Origin: Camelimonas fluminis | Lineage (GTDB): Bacteria; Pseudomonadota; Alphaproteobacteria; Rhizobiales; Beijerinckiaceae | Direction: 5' to 3' | Assembly (NCBI RefSeq): GCF_014656355.1 | Contig: NZ_BNCG01000005.1 | Span: forward strand, 124,975 to 188,974 | Length of the DNA stretch: 64,000 nt | Part shown: positions 1 to 11,344 of the stretch, in pieces | Numbering within the stretch: the stretch's first letter is position 1 | How the letters are laid out: the number at the start of each line of letters is the position of its first letter | Program-made: the position numbers and the translations under genes | Notes under the pieces: generated by a model | What the model saw: the letters and a program-made list of their open reading frames with translations, nothing else | Database searches by the model: none | What the model was told of the DNA's origin: nothing

Positions 1-215
1 TGAACGGGATGGCCAGGCATGATCGTCGAAATGGCGTGCTTGTAGACTAACTGGGAATGCCCGTCCCGGCGCAGCAGGACGCAGAAGTTATCGAACCACG
101 TCACAACACCCTGCAATTTCACGCCATTGACCAGAAAGATGGTCAGCGGAATTTTGCTCTTGCGTACGTGATTAAGAAAAGTGTCCTGGAGGTTCTGCGC
201 GCGATCGCCCGCCAT
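1..215 (-). CDS. hfq: RNA chaperone Hfq (5' part, runs off window)
   Basis: Sm-like hexameric RNA chaperone that pairs small RNAs with mRNAs and affects nitrogen-regulatory transcripts in rhizobia. The reading frame from ATG at 215 begins [19 protein letters not shown] and continues through [13 protein letters not shown] and [11 protein letters not shown] to HAISTIMPG, which is the complete Sm1 and Sm2 signature. About 71 codons are visible; only the short C-terminal tail lies beyond position 1. GAGGT sits 6 bases before the ATG. It follows dat on the same strand, as in other Rhizobiales, but has its own promoter-like sequence in the 184-base gap. Identification is certain; the 3' end is not seen. 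Confidence 0.97.
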   Translation of the reverse strand, partial: MAGDRAQNLQDTFLNHVRKSKIPLTIFLVNGVKLQGVVTWFDNFCVLLRRDGHSQLVYKHAISTIMPGHPV

Positions 216-315
216 TGTTTTACCTCTTGAGTGCGTCGCAACCGGCCATGCAACGGACTACAGCTTATTGTTGCCCCGCAGATCAGCTTGCGGAGGAGGC
301 TCGACCGGTTTTCCC

Positions 316-344
316 ATTACACAGCGGAACGCATTGAATTGCAA
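316..344 (-). promoter_or_regulatory. Putative sigma-70-type promoter of hfq
   Basis: On the minus strand, TTGCAA (339-344) and TGTAAT (316-321) are separated by exactly 17 bases. The second box matches TATAAT at five of six positions. It would start transcription near position 309, leaving a leader of about 90 bases before the hfq ATG. Seen in sequence; activity is inferred. Confidence 0.5.
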
Positions 345-399
345 GGGTTATGCAAGAATTATGAGAGAATAACGCGGCTCGTCCAGCGTCATTTCATGA

Positions 400-1260
400 T
401 CATGCGGCCATCTCGGCGACGTCGTGCAGCCGTCGCCGCAATTCAAGCGTCAACGCGCCAGGCCGCCCGTCGCCAATCGCCTCGTCGTCGATACGGATCA
501 CCGGCGCCACCAGCGTCGTTGCGGCCGTGACAAAGGCCTCGCGCGCCGCCAGCGCTTCTGCGCGGGTAAACGCCCGCTCTTCCACAGGCAGCCCCATCTC
601 CTGGACCAGACGCAGCAGCGTTCCCCGGGTAACCCCGCGCAAGATGCCGCCATCGGCCGGGCGGGTCACCAGCACGCCAGCCTGCGTTATGATCCAGGCG
701 TTGCTGGAGCCGCCCTCGGTGATGAAGCCGTCACGATCGGTCAGCCACGCTTCGCGGGCTCCCCTGAGGCGGGCCGCCTCCTTGGCCAGCACATTGGGCA
801 GCAGCCCGGTCGTCTTGATGTCGACGCGGCCCCAGCGGATGTCCGGCGTCGTGATCACGGCCATGCCCTGCACGGCGCGCGCCTCAGCCGCGGCGCGGTC
901 GATGCTGCGGGCCGTGACAATCAGCGTCGGCTTCGCCGGCGGATCCGGGAACAGAAAATCACGCGGCGCGGCCCCACGCGACACCTGTACGTAGACCATG
1001 CCGTCGCGCACGCGATTGCGGCGCGCCGTCTCGCGCATCACCACGGTCAGCGCCCGGCGCCCCATCGGAGCGGCCATCGCCAGTTCGCGCAACGAGCGGT
1101 CAAGCCGGTCAAGGTGCGCGGTGAGATCGACCAGCGCCCCGCCGAACACCTCGCACACCTCGTAGACGCTGTCAGCGAACAGCACGGCCCGGTCATCGAT
1201 CGGGATGGCCGCCCGCTGGCGTGGGCGGAACCGTCCGTTAACCCACGCGACCCGGCTCAC
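400..1260 (-). CDS. dat: Class IV aminotransferase (D-amino acid aminotransferase-like)
   Basis: PLP-dependent fold-type IV aminotransferase that interconverts amino acids and 2-oxo acids; homologues are annotated as D-alanine or branched-chain aminotransferases, and the true substrate cannot be read here. The 286-aa protein has the family length. The Schiff-base lysine is K149 in RVDIKTTGLLPNVLAK, and the conserved glutamate is E182 in FITEGGSSN. The start is GTG at 1260, overlapping the ntrX stop by four bases (GTGA), so it is probably translationally coupled and read from the ntrYX transcript. A dat gene between ntrX and hfq is normal for this order. Confidence 0.93.
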   Translation of the reverse strand: MSRVAWVNGRFRPRQRAAIPIDDRAVLFADSVYEVCEVFGGALVDLTAHLDRLDRSLRELAMAAPMGRRALTVVMRETARRNRVRDGMVYVQVSRGAAPRDFLFPDPPAKPTLIVTARSIDRAAAEARAVQGMAVITTPDIRWGRVDIKTTGLLPNVLAKEAARLRGAREAWLTDRDGFITEGGSSNAWIITQAGVLVTRPADGGILRGVTRGTLLRLVQEMGLPVEERAFTRAEALAAREAFVTAATTLVAPVIRIDDEAIGDGRPGALTLELRRRLHDVAEMAA

Positions 1261-2627
1261 GATCCGATGCCCAGCGACTTGAGCTTCCGGTGCAGCGCCG
1301 AACGCTCCATGCCGATAAACTCGGCGGTTCGGGAGATATTGCCGGAAAACCGGTTGATCTGGGCGGTGAGATACTCCCGCTCAAAGATCTCGCGCGCCTC
1401 TCGCAACGCCAGCCCCATCAGCTTTTCACCACCCGCGCCATTGGGCGTGCTCGGCACCAGCGAGCCGATTTCCGCCGGCAACATGGAGGCGTCCACTTCC
1501 GTTCCGGCGTCGCCGCCGGCCAGGATCATCAGACGCTCCACATTGTTGCGGAGCTGGCGCACGTTGCCAGGCCAGTCGTGCGACTGCAGCACCGCCATGG
1601 CGTCCTCAGCGATCACACGCTGCGGCAGGCCAGTGGTGACCGAGATCTGCTCCATGAAGAAGCCAATCAGTTCCGGCACGTCCTCGCGCCGCTCGGACAA
1701 CGACGGCACGCGGATCGGCACCACACCCAACCGGTGGTAGAGATCCTCGCGCAGACGGCCAGCAGCGATTTCCGCATTGAGATCGCGGCTGGACGAGGAG
1801 ATGATCCGCACATCGACGTTGACCCGGGTGGAGCCGCCGACGCGCTGGAAATTCTGGTCCACCAGAACCCGCAGGATGCGCCCCTGCGTCTCCATCGGCA
1901 TGTCGGCGATCTCGTCGAAATACAACGTGCCGCCGTGCGCCTCTTCCAGGGCGCCGACGCGGCGCCCGCGCCCGTCCTGCCCCTCGACGCCGAACAGTTC
2001 GCTTTCCATGTTCTCGGGCGTGATGGTGGCGGAGTTCACCACCACGAACGGCCCGGAGGCGCGACCGGAAAGCTGGTGCAGGGTGCGGGCCGCCAACTCC
2101 TTGCCAACGCCCGGCGCGCCAAGAATCATGACGCGGGCATTGGTGGGCGCAACCCGCTCAACCACCTGGCGCAAATGGTTCACCGGCGCCGACTTGCCGA
2201 CGATCCGGCTGGCCTGCACCGAATGAGAGCGCAGTTCCTTCACCTCGCGCTTCAGCCGCGAGGCTTCCAGCGCGCGGTCGGCGACGAGGATCAGGCGATC
2301 CGCCTTGAAAGGCTTTTCAATGAAATCATAGGCGCCGCGCTTGATGGCGGTGACGGCGGTTTCGATATTGCCATGGCCGGAGATCATCACCACCGGCAAT
2401 TCAGGGTGCTGCTCCTTGATGATGTCGAGCAGTTGCAGGCCATCAAGGCGGCTGCCCTGAATCCAGATATCCAGAAACACCAGCGAGGGACGGCGCGCCT
2501 CAAGCAGCGCCAGCGCCTCATCGGAATTCGCCGCCGTGCGGCAACGATAACCTTCGTCCTCCAGAAGGCCCGCCACCAGATCGCGGATATCGCCTTCATC
2601 GTCTACGACGAGAATGTCGGCGCTCAT
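1257..2627 (-). CDS. ntrX: Nitrogen-assimilation response regulator NtrX
   Basis: Response regulator of the NtrY/NtrX system, which links nitrogen, redox and envelope signals in alphaproteobacteria. The 456 aa comprise a receiver domain with phospho-acceptor D53 (VFLDIW), an AAA+ domain with a variant Walker A (GAPGVGKE, about 170-177) and Walker B (TLYFDEI, about 234-240), and a C-terminal Fis-type helix-turn-helix (SRTAEFIGMERSALHRKL). The sigma-54-contacting GAFTGA loop is absent; the region after LFGVEG reads QDGRGRRVGALEE. This is known for alphaproteobacterial NtrX and suggests it does not work as a standard sigma-54 activator. The ATG at 2627 overlaps the ntrY stop (ATGA). Confidence 0.96.
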   Translation of the reverse strand: MSADILVVDDEGDIRDLVAGLLEDEGYRCRTAANSDEALALLEARRPSLVFLDIWIQGSRLDGLQLLDIIKEQHPELPVVMISGHGNIETAVTAIKRGAYDFIEKPFKADRLILVADRALEASRLKREVKELRSHSVQASRIVGKSAPVNHLRQVVERVAPTNARVMILGAPGVGKELAARTLHQLSGRASGPFVVVNSATITPENMESELFGVEGQDGRGRRVGALEEAHGGTLYFDEIADMPMETQGRILRVLVDQNFQRVGGSTRVNVDVRIISSSSRDLNAEIAAGRLREDLYHRLGVVPIRVPSLSERREDVPELIGFFMEQISVTTGLPQRVIAEDAMAVLQSHDWPGNVRQLRNNVERLMILAGGDAGTEVDASMLPAEIGSLVPSTPNGAGGEKLMGLALREAREIFEREYLTAQINRFSGNISRTAEFIGMERSALHRKLKSLGIGS

Positions 2628-4897
2628 ATTGTCTGGCTCCCTGTTTGTGCTTTCTCACTGGCGCGGGCGCCGGTCCCCTCGAACGGGAACCACAACCGCA
2701 CGCGGGCGCCGTGGCCGCCTTCGGCGACCGCGGGAGCGTCGAGCAGCTCGAGCCCGCCGCCATGCTCTTCAAAGATCTTCAGGACGATAGGCAGGCCGAG
2801 GCCCGTGCCGCCCTCGCGCGACGTCTGATATGGCTCAAGCAGCCGGTTGCGGTGCTCCCGGGGGAAGCCCACGCCATTGTCCGTAACGTCGATCACGATC
2901 TTTCCTCCCTCCTCGCGCAGGGAAACTTCGACCTTGCCGGCCGCCCGGTCATCGGGATCGGCCATGCCCTTGATGCCTTCCGTAGCGTTCTTGACGATGT
3001 TCTGCACCGCCTGCGAGACAAGCCGCCGATCATAGCGCACCCTGAGCGCTCCCGGCGGCATGTCCTCGACGAACTTGATGTCCGGATTGCCCACCCGCAT
3101 GAGAAACACGACCTCGCGGATGGTCGATGCGATGTCGTCCTCATCAATCGTCGGAGCCGGCATACGGGCGAATGACGAAAATTCATCAACCATCTGCTTC
3201 AGGTCATCGACCTGACGAATGATCGTCGCCGTGCACTGATCGAAAACTTCGCGATCATTCACGATCACCTTGCCATACTTCCGGCGAATACGCTCTGCCG
3301 AAAGCTGAATCGGCGTCAGCGGGTTCTTGATCTCGTGGGCGATGCGTCGCGCCACGTCAGCCCAGGCGGAGGTGCGCTGGGCATTGACCAGATCGGTGAT
3401 GTCATCGAGCGTCACCACGACGCCGCCGCTGCTGATGTCGCCCTGCTCGGACGTCACGCGCACGTTCAGCATGCGCTCGCGCTGGTCGCGGTCGATGGCG
3501 ATCTGGCGCTGGACCAACCTGCGCCCTTCGCCCACTTCCTGCAACAAACCGCTCGCCTCGGGCAGAACCTCACGGATCGGCTGGCCGATCAGCTCGCCGG
3601 CTCCGGCGCGCAGCAGCGCTTCCGCAGACGGATTGACGATGGTGATAATGCCGGCGGCGTCGACGCCGACCACGCCAGGGGACACGCCCGCCAGCACCGC
3701 CTCCATGAAGCGGCGGCGACGGTCCATCACCTCGGTGGCGGAAACCAGCCCATCGTGCTGACGGCGCAACTGCCCCGTCATCTTGTTGAAGGTCTCGCCA
3801 AGGTGTCCAAGATCGTCGCCGGACTTCTGCGCCGGCACCTGGACATAATAATTGCCGCTCGCCACCTGGTCCGCGGCGTGGATCAGCCGACGCACCGGCG
3901 TCACCAGCCGGTTGGCGAAGCTCATGCCGAACCACAGGGCCGACAGCAACACGATCAGCGCCACCAGCGCGAACATCGAGGCGAAGGCAATCTGGATGCC
4001 GAGTTTCTTTTCTTCCAGCACCTGATAATAGGCCACCCCCGCCTCGGCCATAGGCAAAAAGGCGACTGCCTTGGGGTCGACAGTGCGGGCGACGAACAGC
4101 ACCATGCCGTTCAGCTCCGGCACCTTCTGAACCGCGCCAAAGACATTGCGGTTGCCGGGAATCAGACAGGTGGCGTCGCTGTCCGTGGCGTTCTGCAGAT
4201 CCTCGCGCGTCGGCAGGGGGACGTTGAGAATCTGGCCGCTGTCGAAGCGCTCCACCACCGAACCATCGACCGTCATCAGAATGGTGATCGGGAAACCGAG
4301 AAACGCCGAGCGTGACTGCAGGAAATCGTGAAACAGCTTCCGGTCGGCGTCGTAAATCACCCGGGCGCGGTTCAGGTCGCCAGCCATCAAATTGGCCTCG
4401 CGCACCACGGTCCGGCACTGGGCGTCGCGATATTCCTTGGCGATCTCAACCGTATTGGACATCAGCGCCTTGATCGAGCTGATGAACCAGGGATCAAGCC
4501 CGCGCTCCAGGGTGATCGAGGCGACCACCGCCACGAGAATCACCGGCACGGCGGCGACGAAACAGAACAGGCTGACGATGTGGACATGCAGCCCGGCGCC
4601 CGCCGCGCCGCGCCGCCGCGCCCGCCACAGGCTGACGGTCTGCGCCAGCACGACCGCCAGCAACGCCACCACGAGCACCGCGTTGACGCCGAGCATCCAC
4701 GCCACCACCACATGGGTGGGCAGGATCGGCGTCATGCCCGCCAGCACGAGGAAGGTGGAAAAAGCGCAGGTCAGCGCGCAGACAACAAGGATGACGCCAA
4801 GCACGCCGGAGACGCGCTGCCCCGGCTCAGATCCTCGCGAGGCCGCGTCCCGCGCTCCCGAAGCGATGTCAGTATGCGCCGTATTGTCGATGCTCAA
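2624..4897 (-). CDS. ntrY: Membrane sensor histidine kinase NtrY
   Basis: Inner-membrane kinase that phosphorylates NtrX. The 757 aa show hydrophobic segments at about 31-55, 62-86 and 105-130, a roughly 170-residue extracytoplasmic sensor region, and a fourth membrane helix near 303-325. A HAMP-like linker and a PAS-like domain (about 400-505) follow, then the H-box [15 protein letters not shown] with H521, then ATP-binding boxes QNIVKNA, DNGVGFP and GTGLGLP. The start is TTG at 4897 with AGGGG upstream; no better ATG lies before the first membrane helix. ntrX follows with a 4-base overlap. It is separated from ntrC by about 400 bases, so ntrYX may have its own promoter. Confidence 0.96.
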   Translation of the reverse strand: MSIDNTAHTDIASGARDAASRGSEPGQRVSGVLGVILVVCALTCAFSTFLVLAGMTPILPTHVVVAWMLGVNAVLVVALLAVVLAQTVSLWRARRRGAAGAGLHVHIVSLFCFVAAVPVILVAVVASITLERGLDPWFISSIKALMSNTVEIAKEYRDAQCRTVVREANLMAGDLNRARVIYDADRKLFHDFLQSRSAFLGFPITILMTVDGSVVERFDSGQILNVPLPTREDLQNATDSDATCLIPGNRNVFGAVQKVPELNGMVLFVARTVDPKAVAFLPMAEAGVAYYQVLEEKKLGIQIAFASMFALVALIVLLSALWFGMSFANRLVTPVRRLIHAADQVASGNYYVQVPAQKSGDDLGHLGETFNKMTGQLRRQHDGLVSATEVMDRRRRFMEAVLAGVSPGVVGVDAAGIITIVNPSAEALLRAGAGELIGQPIREVLPEASGLLQEVGEGRRLVQRQIAIDRDQRERMLNVRVTSEQGDISSGGVVVTLDDITDLVNAQRTSAWADVARRIAHEIKNPLTPIQLSAERIRRKYGKVIVNDREVFDQCTATIIRQVDDLKQMVDEFSSFARMPAPTIDEDDIASTIREVVFLMRVGNPDIKFVEDMPPGALRVRYDRRLVSQAVQNIVKNATEGIKGMADPDDRAAGKVEVSLREEGGKIVIDVTDNGVGFPREHRNRLLEPYQTSREGGTGLGLPIVLKIFEEHGGGLELLDAPAVAEGGHGARVRLWFPFEGTGARASEKAQTGSQTI

Positions 4898-5292
4898 GAA
4901 CGCCCCTTCAGCAACACCCGCACGACCGGCCTGGACAGGCGCGGCGACGCGCCCGCAACTCTTGCGCCGGAAAACAGGACAGACAGATCCATGCCCCGCC
5001 CCTACGGCCAGCGGAATCAGCGTGTCGGCACAATCGTCACAGTGTTGTTGAAATACGACATTCTGGAGGCGGCTGGAACCTCTGTCCCGCCTTCTGACAA
5101 AAGGTTGACCGCTCGCTGGCGCTGGTCATCGCTGACAGCCCGCGCCGCGCCACAGCCTTGCGTCAGGTCGCGAAAATGCCGGCGCATCCGCTGCCTGCAC
5201 AGCGCAACGCATGCCCTTGCGGGAAATGCCTTGCGCCGCCTGGGGCCAACCAGCCCCCTGACCAGGACCCAATGCATCATGGGGCTCTGGCG
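4898..5292. other. Intergenic region between ntrC and ntrY
   Basis: A 395-base gap within the ntr block. Open frames here have no recognisable product. It presumably carries the ntrYX promoter, but I see no convincing -35/-10 pair or sigma-54 (GG-N10-GC) site on the minus strand. The sequence stays GC-rich apart from a short stretch near 5040-5065. Confidence 0.5.
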
Positions 5293-6786
<1,494 letters not shown>

Positions 6787-6790
6787 TGGG

Positions 6791-7948
6791 TCAAGCCTCC
6801 GTCCCCCGGCCGTCATGGGCCGAGTGCATGGGCATCAGAACGCGAAACACCGTCCTGTGCGCCACCGATTCACATTCAACGACGCCGCCATGGTCGCCGA
6901 TGATCCGGGCTACCAATGCAAGACCCAGGCCACTTCCCTGCATCTTGGTGGTGACAAAGGGATCGAACAGGTCAGGCAGCATGTCGGGCGGCACGCCCGG
7001 GCCATTGTCGGTGACGCAAAACTCCAGCGGCAGACTGGTTTTCTGTCGCGACCCTGGCGTCTGAATGTGAATGCCGGCGCGGAACGCCGTGGTCAGGTTG
7101 ATTTCGCCATCCTGCGCATCCGGGCCAATGGCCTCGGCGGCGTTCTTGACCAGGTTCAGGAATACCTGGATGAGCTGGTCGCGGTTGGCGTAGACCGGCG
7201 GCAGCGATGGATCATAGTGGCAGTTGATGCGGATGTGGCGGGCGAAACCGCTCAGCGCCAGCTTGCGCACGTGATCGAGCACGCCATGGATGTTCACCGG
7301 CTCGCGACCAACCGGATGCTCGTCGCTGAAAAATTCCATGCGCTCGACAAGCTTCACGATGCGGTCGGCCTCGTCGCAGATCAGCCGGGTCAGTTCCTGG
7401 TCTTCTTCGCTGACGGACTGCTCGAGAAGTTGCGCCGCGCCGCGAATGCCGGAAAGCGGGTTCTTGATTTCATGCGCCAGCATGGATCCCAGCACGCTCA
7501 TTGAGCGGCCTGCGCTGCGCGTGGTCAGTTGCCTGTCCAGTTTTTCGGCAATTGTCCGCTCCTGCAGCACAATGATGATATTTTCATCATTGTCCGGCAT
7601 CGGCGCAGCGAAAATATCGCTCACCCGCACGCGGGCTGACCAGGGCCGCTCGACGGCCACGCCATAGCTGTTGACGCTGGTCTTGCGCTGGCGCGCTTCC
7701 TCAACAATGGCCAGAACGGGCGAGCCGAACGGGAACACCTGGTTCAACGTGCGCCGCTGCAGCACCGCGCGGCTTTGCTCGAAGAAATCCTCCGCCGCCA
7801 CATTGACGTAAAGCACGCGGTTGCCCGGGCCGACAGTCATGATCGGCGCCGGCATGACGTTAAGAATGTCCCCCGCATCAGGAACCGCGCCTGTGTCAGG
7901 CGCCTCCCTCGGGTCTGGGGTGTTGGCGGCGCCTGACGGTTTGCTCAT
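6791..7948 (-). CDS. ntrB: Nitrogen regulation sensor kinase NtrB (NRII)
   Basis: Cytosolic kinase/phosphatase that sets NtrC phosphorylation under control of PII protein. The 385 aa have no membrane segments: a PAS domain around 30-135 ([17 protein letters not shown]), the H-box [18 protein letters not shown] with H159, then ATP-binding motifs [18 protein letters not shown] and GSGLGLALV. The ATG at 7948 overlaps the dusB stop by four bases. The order dusB-ntrB-ntrC is the classical nifR3-ntrBC operon. Confidence 0.97.
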   Translation of the reverse strand: MSKPSGAANTPDPREAPDTGAVPDAGDILNVMPAPIMTVGPGNRVLYVNVAAEDFFEQSRAVLQRRTLNQVFPFGSPVLAIVEEARQRKTSVNSYGVAVERPWSARVRVSDIFAAPMPDNDENIIIVLQERTIAEKLDRQLTTRSAGRSMSVLGSMLAHEIKNPLSGIRGAAQLLEQSVSEEDQELTRLICDEADRIVKLVERMEFFSDEHPVGREPVNIHGVLDHVRKLALSGFARHIRINCHYDPSLPPVYANRDQLIQVFLNLVKNAAEAIGPDAQDGEINLTTAFRAGIHIQTPGSRQKTSLPLEFCVTDNGPGVPPDMLPDLFDPFVTTKMQGSGLGLALVARIIGDHGGVVECESVAHRTVFRVLMPMHSAHDGRGTEA

Positions 7949-8976
7949 GCTGCGAAGTCCTGCCGGGCGGGAGCCTGGGGAGCAATGTTTCGGGAGGAAC
8001 GGTCCGGAATGGCCATCAACATACGCAGCACCTCGTGCGGCTGGCGGGTTGCGGTCAGGGCGGCGCGCAATCCGGCGGGGGCGCCGACGTGCGCCGCGAA
8101 GGCGGCCAGGTGCTTGCGCGCGTGGCGCACGCCCACGTCAACGCCATAAAGACCGATCATGCATTCATAATGCTCGCACATGGCGGCGATCTGCCCGGCA
8201 TGGCCGGGCTCCTGGCGAACTTCGCCGGTCAGGCTGGCGGCGATCTCCCCGACCAGCCACGGCCGCCCCAGCGCCGCGCGACCGACCATCACCGCCTCCG
8301 CTCCGGATTGCGCCAGCGCCTCGCGCGCATCGGCGGTGGTGGCGATGTCGCCGTTAACGACCAGCGGCAGGGTGATTGCCTCGCGCACGGCCCGGACCGC
8401 GCGCCAGTCTGCGCTGCCTTTGTAAAACTGCTGGCGGGTGCGGCCATGCACCGTCACCATGGCCACGCCAGCCGCCGCCGCCCGCCGCGCCAGTTCCGGC
8501 GCATTGCGCGTCGCATCGTCCCAACCAAGCCGCATCTTCAAGGTCACCGGAACCGACACGGCGGCCACGGTCGCCTCCACCAGCGTCAGCGCGTGGTCGA
8601 GGTCGCGCATCAGCGCCGAGCCCGATTGCCCCCCGGTAACGCTGCGGGCCGGACACCCCATATTGATGTCGATGATATGGGCCCCAGCCGCCTCGGCGAC
8701 GCGGGCGCCCTCGCCCATCCAGTGCGCCTCGCAACCGGCGAGTTGCACCACGTGCACGTCGACGCCAGCGCCTTCGGCGCGGGTGGACGCCTCAGCGTCG
8801 CCATGGGCGAACGACCGGCAGGCCACCATTTCCGAGACCACCAGCGACGCGCCAAAGCGTCCGGCGAGCCGCCGGAATCCGACGTCAGTGACGCCGGACA
8901 TGGGCGCCAGCGCCGCGCCGCCGCCGGTTCGCAGTTTATCAATGGCGTGAAAACCACGCCTCGCCTGGTCGTTCAT
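7945..8976 (-). CDS. dusB: tRNA-dihydrouridine synthase DusB (NifR3)
   Basis: FMN-dependent enzyme that reduces uridines in the tRNA D-loop. The 343 aa form a TIM barrel opening with [16 protein letters not shown], the FMN-binding start typical of Dus proteins. The catalytic cysteine lies in [20 protein letters not shown], and [15 protein letters not shown] and VNGDI are also conserved. It heads the nitrogen-control operon; in older literature it is nifR3, although its function is in tRNA modification. ATG at 8976. The 195-base region shared with divergent ispDF must contain both promoters. Confidence 0.97.
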   Translation of the reverse strand: MNDQARRGFHAIDKLRTGGGAALAPMSGVTDVGFRRLAGRFGASLVVSEMVACRSFAHGDAEASTRAEGAGVDVHVVQLAGCEAHWMGEGARVAEAAGAHIIDINMGCPARSVTGGQSGSALMRDLDHALTLVEATVAAVSVPVTLKMRLGWDDATRNAPELARRAAAAGVAMVTVHGRTRQQFYKGSADWRAVRAVREAITLPLVVNGDIATTADAREALAQSGAEAVMVGRAALGRPWLVGEIAASLTGEVRQEPGHAGQIAAMCEHYECMIGLYGVDVGVRHARKHLAAFAAHVGAPAGLRAALTATRQPHEVLRMLMAIPDRSSRNIAPQAPARQDFAA

Positions 8977-9171
8977 GATGCATGTCTTTTACCGGCGTCG
9001 CGCCTTCAGCGCCAGAGCCGGCTTTGGGAAACCGAATCCGGCCATGCTCCGGTCTTTCTGGCCTGCCTTGCCGGGCGGCCATGCCCGCATCCAGCGCCCG
9101 CGGAAGGCGCCATGGCATTTCCCCTCCGCCACAAGATGCACTAAAGGGGCGCCTGAGGGTTGGAGCCATTC

Positions 9172-10419
9172 ATGACAGGTCACCACGCAGCAACTCCCCA
9201 GCAGGCGTGCAACGGGACAGATACGGGCGCGGATCAGGGCGCCACGGACGCCATCATCGTCGCCGCCGGACGCGGCGAGCGGGCCGGCGCCGGCGCGCCC
9301 AAGCAATATCGCGATCTCGACGGCGAGCCGGTGTTGTTGCGTAGTTTGCGCGGCTTTCTCACGCTCCCGGACATTCGCCGCGTTGTCGTTGTCGTGCGGG
9401 CGGAAGACCGTGGCCTGTTTGACGCCGCCGTAGCCGGCCTCGGCGCGGAGTACTCTGGCCGGTTGATGTCGGTGGATGGCGGCGCCACCCGCCAGGCCTC
9501 CGTGCGTCATGGTCTCGAAGCGCTTGCCTCCATGGCGTCGCCGCCGGCCCAGGTGCTGATTCACGACGCCGCCCGCCCCTGGGCCAGCGCCGCCCTGATC
9601 CTGCGCGCCATCGCCGCCGCCAGGACTCACGGCGCCGCCGTGCCGGGGCTCGCGGTATCGGACACCATCAAATCGGTCGACGCCTGCGGTCAGGTCACCG
9701 CCACCCTGCCGCGCCCCGCGCTGCGCGCCATCCAGACGCCACAGGCCTTCCGCTTCGCCGCCATTGTCGACGCCCACCGGCGCGCCGTCGGCGAACCCGC
9801 GGAATTCACCGACGACGCGGCGATCGCTGAATGGGCCGGCTTGCCTGTTCACGTGTTCGAGGGCGAGGCCGCCAACAGCAAGATCACGCATCCGCATGAT
9901 TTCCAGACGCCACACTGTCAGCCCCCAGCCGCCAACCTGATCAGCCGCACCGGCATCGGCTACGACGTGCATGCCTTCGCGCCCGGCGACCACATCTGGC
10001 TCGGCGGCGTGCGCATCGCCAGCGACCTTGCCGTCACGGCCCATTCTGACGGCGACGTGGTTTTGCACGCCCTGACCGACGCCCTGCTGGGAACCATCGG
10101 CGACGGCGACATTGGAACCCACTTTCCGCCCAGCGATCCGCAATGGGCGGGCGCCGCTTCTGACCGGTTTCTTGCCCATGCGGTGCAACAGGTGCGGGCG
10201 CGCGGCGGCGTTATTGATCACCTCGACGTGGTGATCATTTGCGAATACCCGAAAATCGGCCCGCACCGCACCGCCATCCGCACCCGGATTGCGGAAATTG
10301 TCGGGGTCAGCGAAACTGCCGTCTCGATCAAGGCGACGACCTCCGAGCGGCTGGGCTTCACCGGCCGCCGCGAAGGCATCGCCGCCCAGGCCGTCGCCAG
10401 CGTTCGGGCGCCGGCCTGA
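9172..10419 (+). CDS. ispDF: Bifunctional IspD/IspF isoprenoid enzyme
   Basis: Catalyses two steps of the MEP pathway: CTP-dependent cytidylylation of methylerythritol 4-phosphate (IspD) and cyclisation to MEcPP (IspF). The protein is 415 aa from ATG 9172, which has TTGGAG upstream; a TTG at 9160 is in frame but its ribosome site is poorer. The N-terminal IspD domain carries AAGRGERAG...PKQY and HDAARPW. The C-terminal IspF domain starts near residue 255 with [11 protein letters not shown] (zinc ligands D and H) and continues with [17 protein letters not shown]. Fusion of the two domains is usual in alphaproteobacteria, where IspE is separate. Confidence 0.97.
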   Translation: MTGHHAATPQQACNGTDTGADQGATDAIIVAAGRGERAGAGAPKQYRDLDGEPVLLRSLRGFLTLPDIRRVVVVVRAEDRGLFDAAVAGLGAEYSGRLMSVDGGATRQASVRHGLEALASMASPPAQVLIHDAARPWASAALILRAIAAARTHGAAVPGLAVSDTIKSVDACGQVTATLPRPALRAIQTPQAFRFAAIVDAHRRAVGEPAEFTDDAAIAEWAGLPVHVFEGEAANSKITHPHDFQTPHCQPPAANLISRTGIGYDVHAFAPGDHIWLGGVRIASDLAVTAHSDGDVVLHALTDALLGTIGDGDIGTHFPPSDPQWAGAASDRFLAHAVQQVRARGGVIDHLDVVIICEYPKIGPHRTAIRTRIAEIVGVSETAVSIKATTSERLGFTGRREGIAAQAVASVRAPA

Positions 10420-10484
10420 CGCGGCCCTCAGGCAACGCCGGGGGCGTCGCACCAACCACATGATCCAGTCTACAGGAAGCGCTC

Positions 10485-10982
10485 ATGATCATCTCGCCGG
10501 ATATTGAACGGCAGGCGGAAGATTTGCTGGCTTTCTACCGCCGCTACCGGCTGACGCTCGCCACGGTCGAATCCTGCACCGGCGGCATGGTCGCCGCCGC
10601 CCTCACCGGCATACCTGGCGCGTCTGACGTTATCGATCGCGGCTACGTCACCTATTCAAACCGCGCCAAGCACGAGATGGTCGGCGTGCCGAAGGAGTTG
10701 CTGGAGCGCTTCGGCGCCGTCAGCGAGCAGGCGGCCCGGGCCATGGCCATCGGCGCCCTGTCGCGCTGCCCCGCCAACGTCACCGTCGCCATCACCGGCA
10801 TTGCTGGCCCTGGCGGCGGCAGCGAAGAAAAGCCAGTCGGCCTGGTGCATTTCGCCGCCGCCCGCGAAGGTCGCGAGACCCTGCACGTGGAGCGGCGGTT
10901 CGGAGAAATTGGCCGCGCGGCGATCCGCTCGGAATCGGTGTTGCAGGCCCTCGAACTGCTTCGCCAGATGGCGGAAGAGTAA
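10485..10982 (+). CDS. pncC: CinA C-terminal domain protein (nicotinamide-nucleotide amidase)
   Basis: Stand-alone CinA C-terminal domain of 165 aa. Members hydrolyse nicotinamide mononucleotide to nicotinate mononucleotide and feed pyridine nucleotide salvage. Family signatures are ATVESCTGGMVAAALT, the SDVIDRGYVTYSN segment, GAVSEQAARAMA and ITGIAGPGGG. The N-terminal MoCF-like domain of full CinA is absent, as is normal for this short form. ATG 10485 is preceded by AGGAAG. It follows ispDF by 65 bases on the same strand and probably shares its transcript. Confidence 0.93.
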   Translation: MIISPDIERQAEDLLAFYRRYRLTLATVESCTGGMVAAALTGIPGASDVIDRGYVTYSNRAKHEMVGVPKELLERFGAVSEQAARAMAIGALSRCPANVTVAITGIAGPGGGSEEKPVGLVHFAAAREGRETLHVERRFGEIGRAAIRSESVLQALELLRQMAEE

Positions 10983-11344
10983 GAGCCAGGTTGGGCCTCG
11001 CCGGCTGATCGACCTGTCCGGATGGCCTCCGGCCGCGACCTCACGCACGACAGACGGTCCGACGTTCTGGCCGCCTGCAGATCCGCCTGCCATCACGTTT
11101 CCGTAGCGCCCGCGGCCACTCGCGGACAGCGCGTGCCGTCGCCGTGCTCCTGGCCGAACGTGGTCGCGGCGGCGTCAACCGGATATGCCGGCCGACGTTT
11201 GCAATGAATGGCCCCGCCAACTCGCGAAGATGGCGGCGCAACCGCTGTTCGCGAAGCCCAGATCAGCGTAACGCCTTTCCTTGCCGCGTTGCGTTGCCCC
11301 GGCTTATCGCAAGCCAATGAGCCCGGCTTCCCGGGCGTCTGGCG
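10983..11344. other. Intergenic region between pncC and emrB
   Basis: A 362-base stretch between convergent genes. Short open frames on both strands lack recognisable features. The only structure noted is a 6-bp GC hairpin at 11321-11336 (GCCCGG/CCGGGC) just beyond the emrB stop, without a T-run. Confidence 0.45.

Noticed and set aside
424..2828. Long plus-strand frames opposite dat and ntrX
   Set aside because: Shadows of well-identified minus-strand genes.
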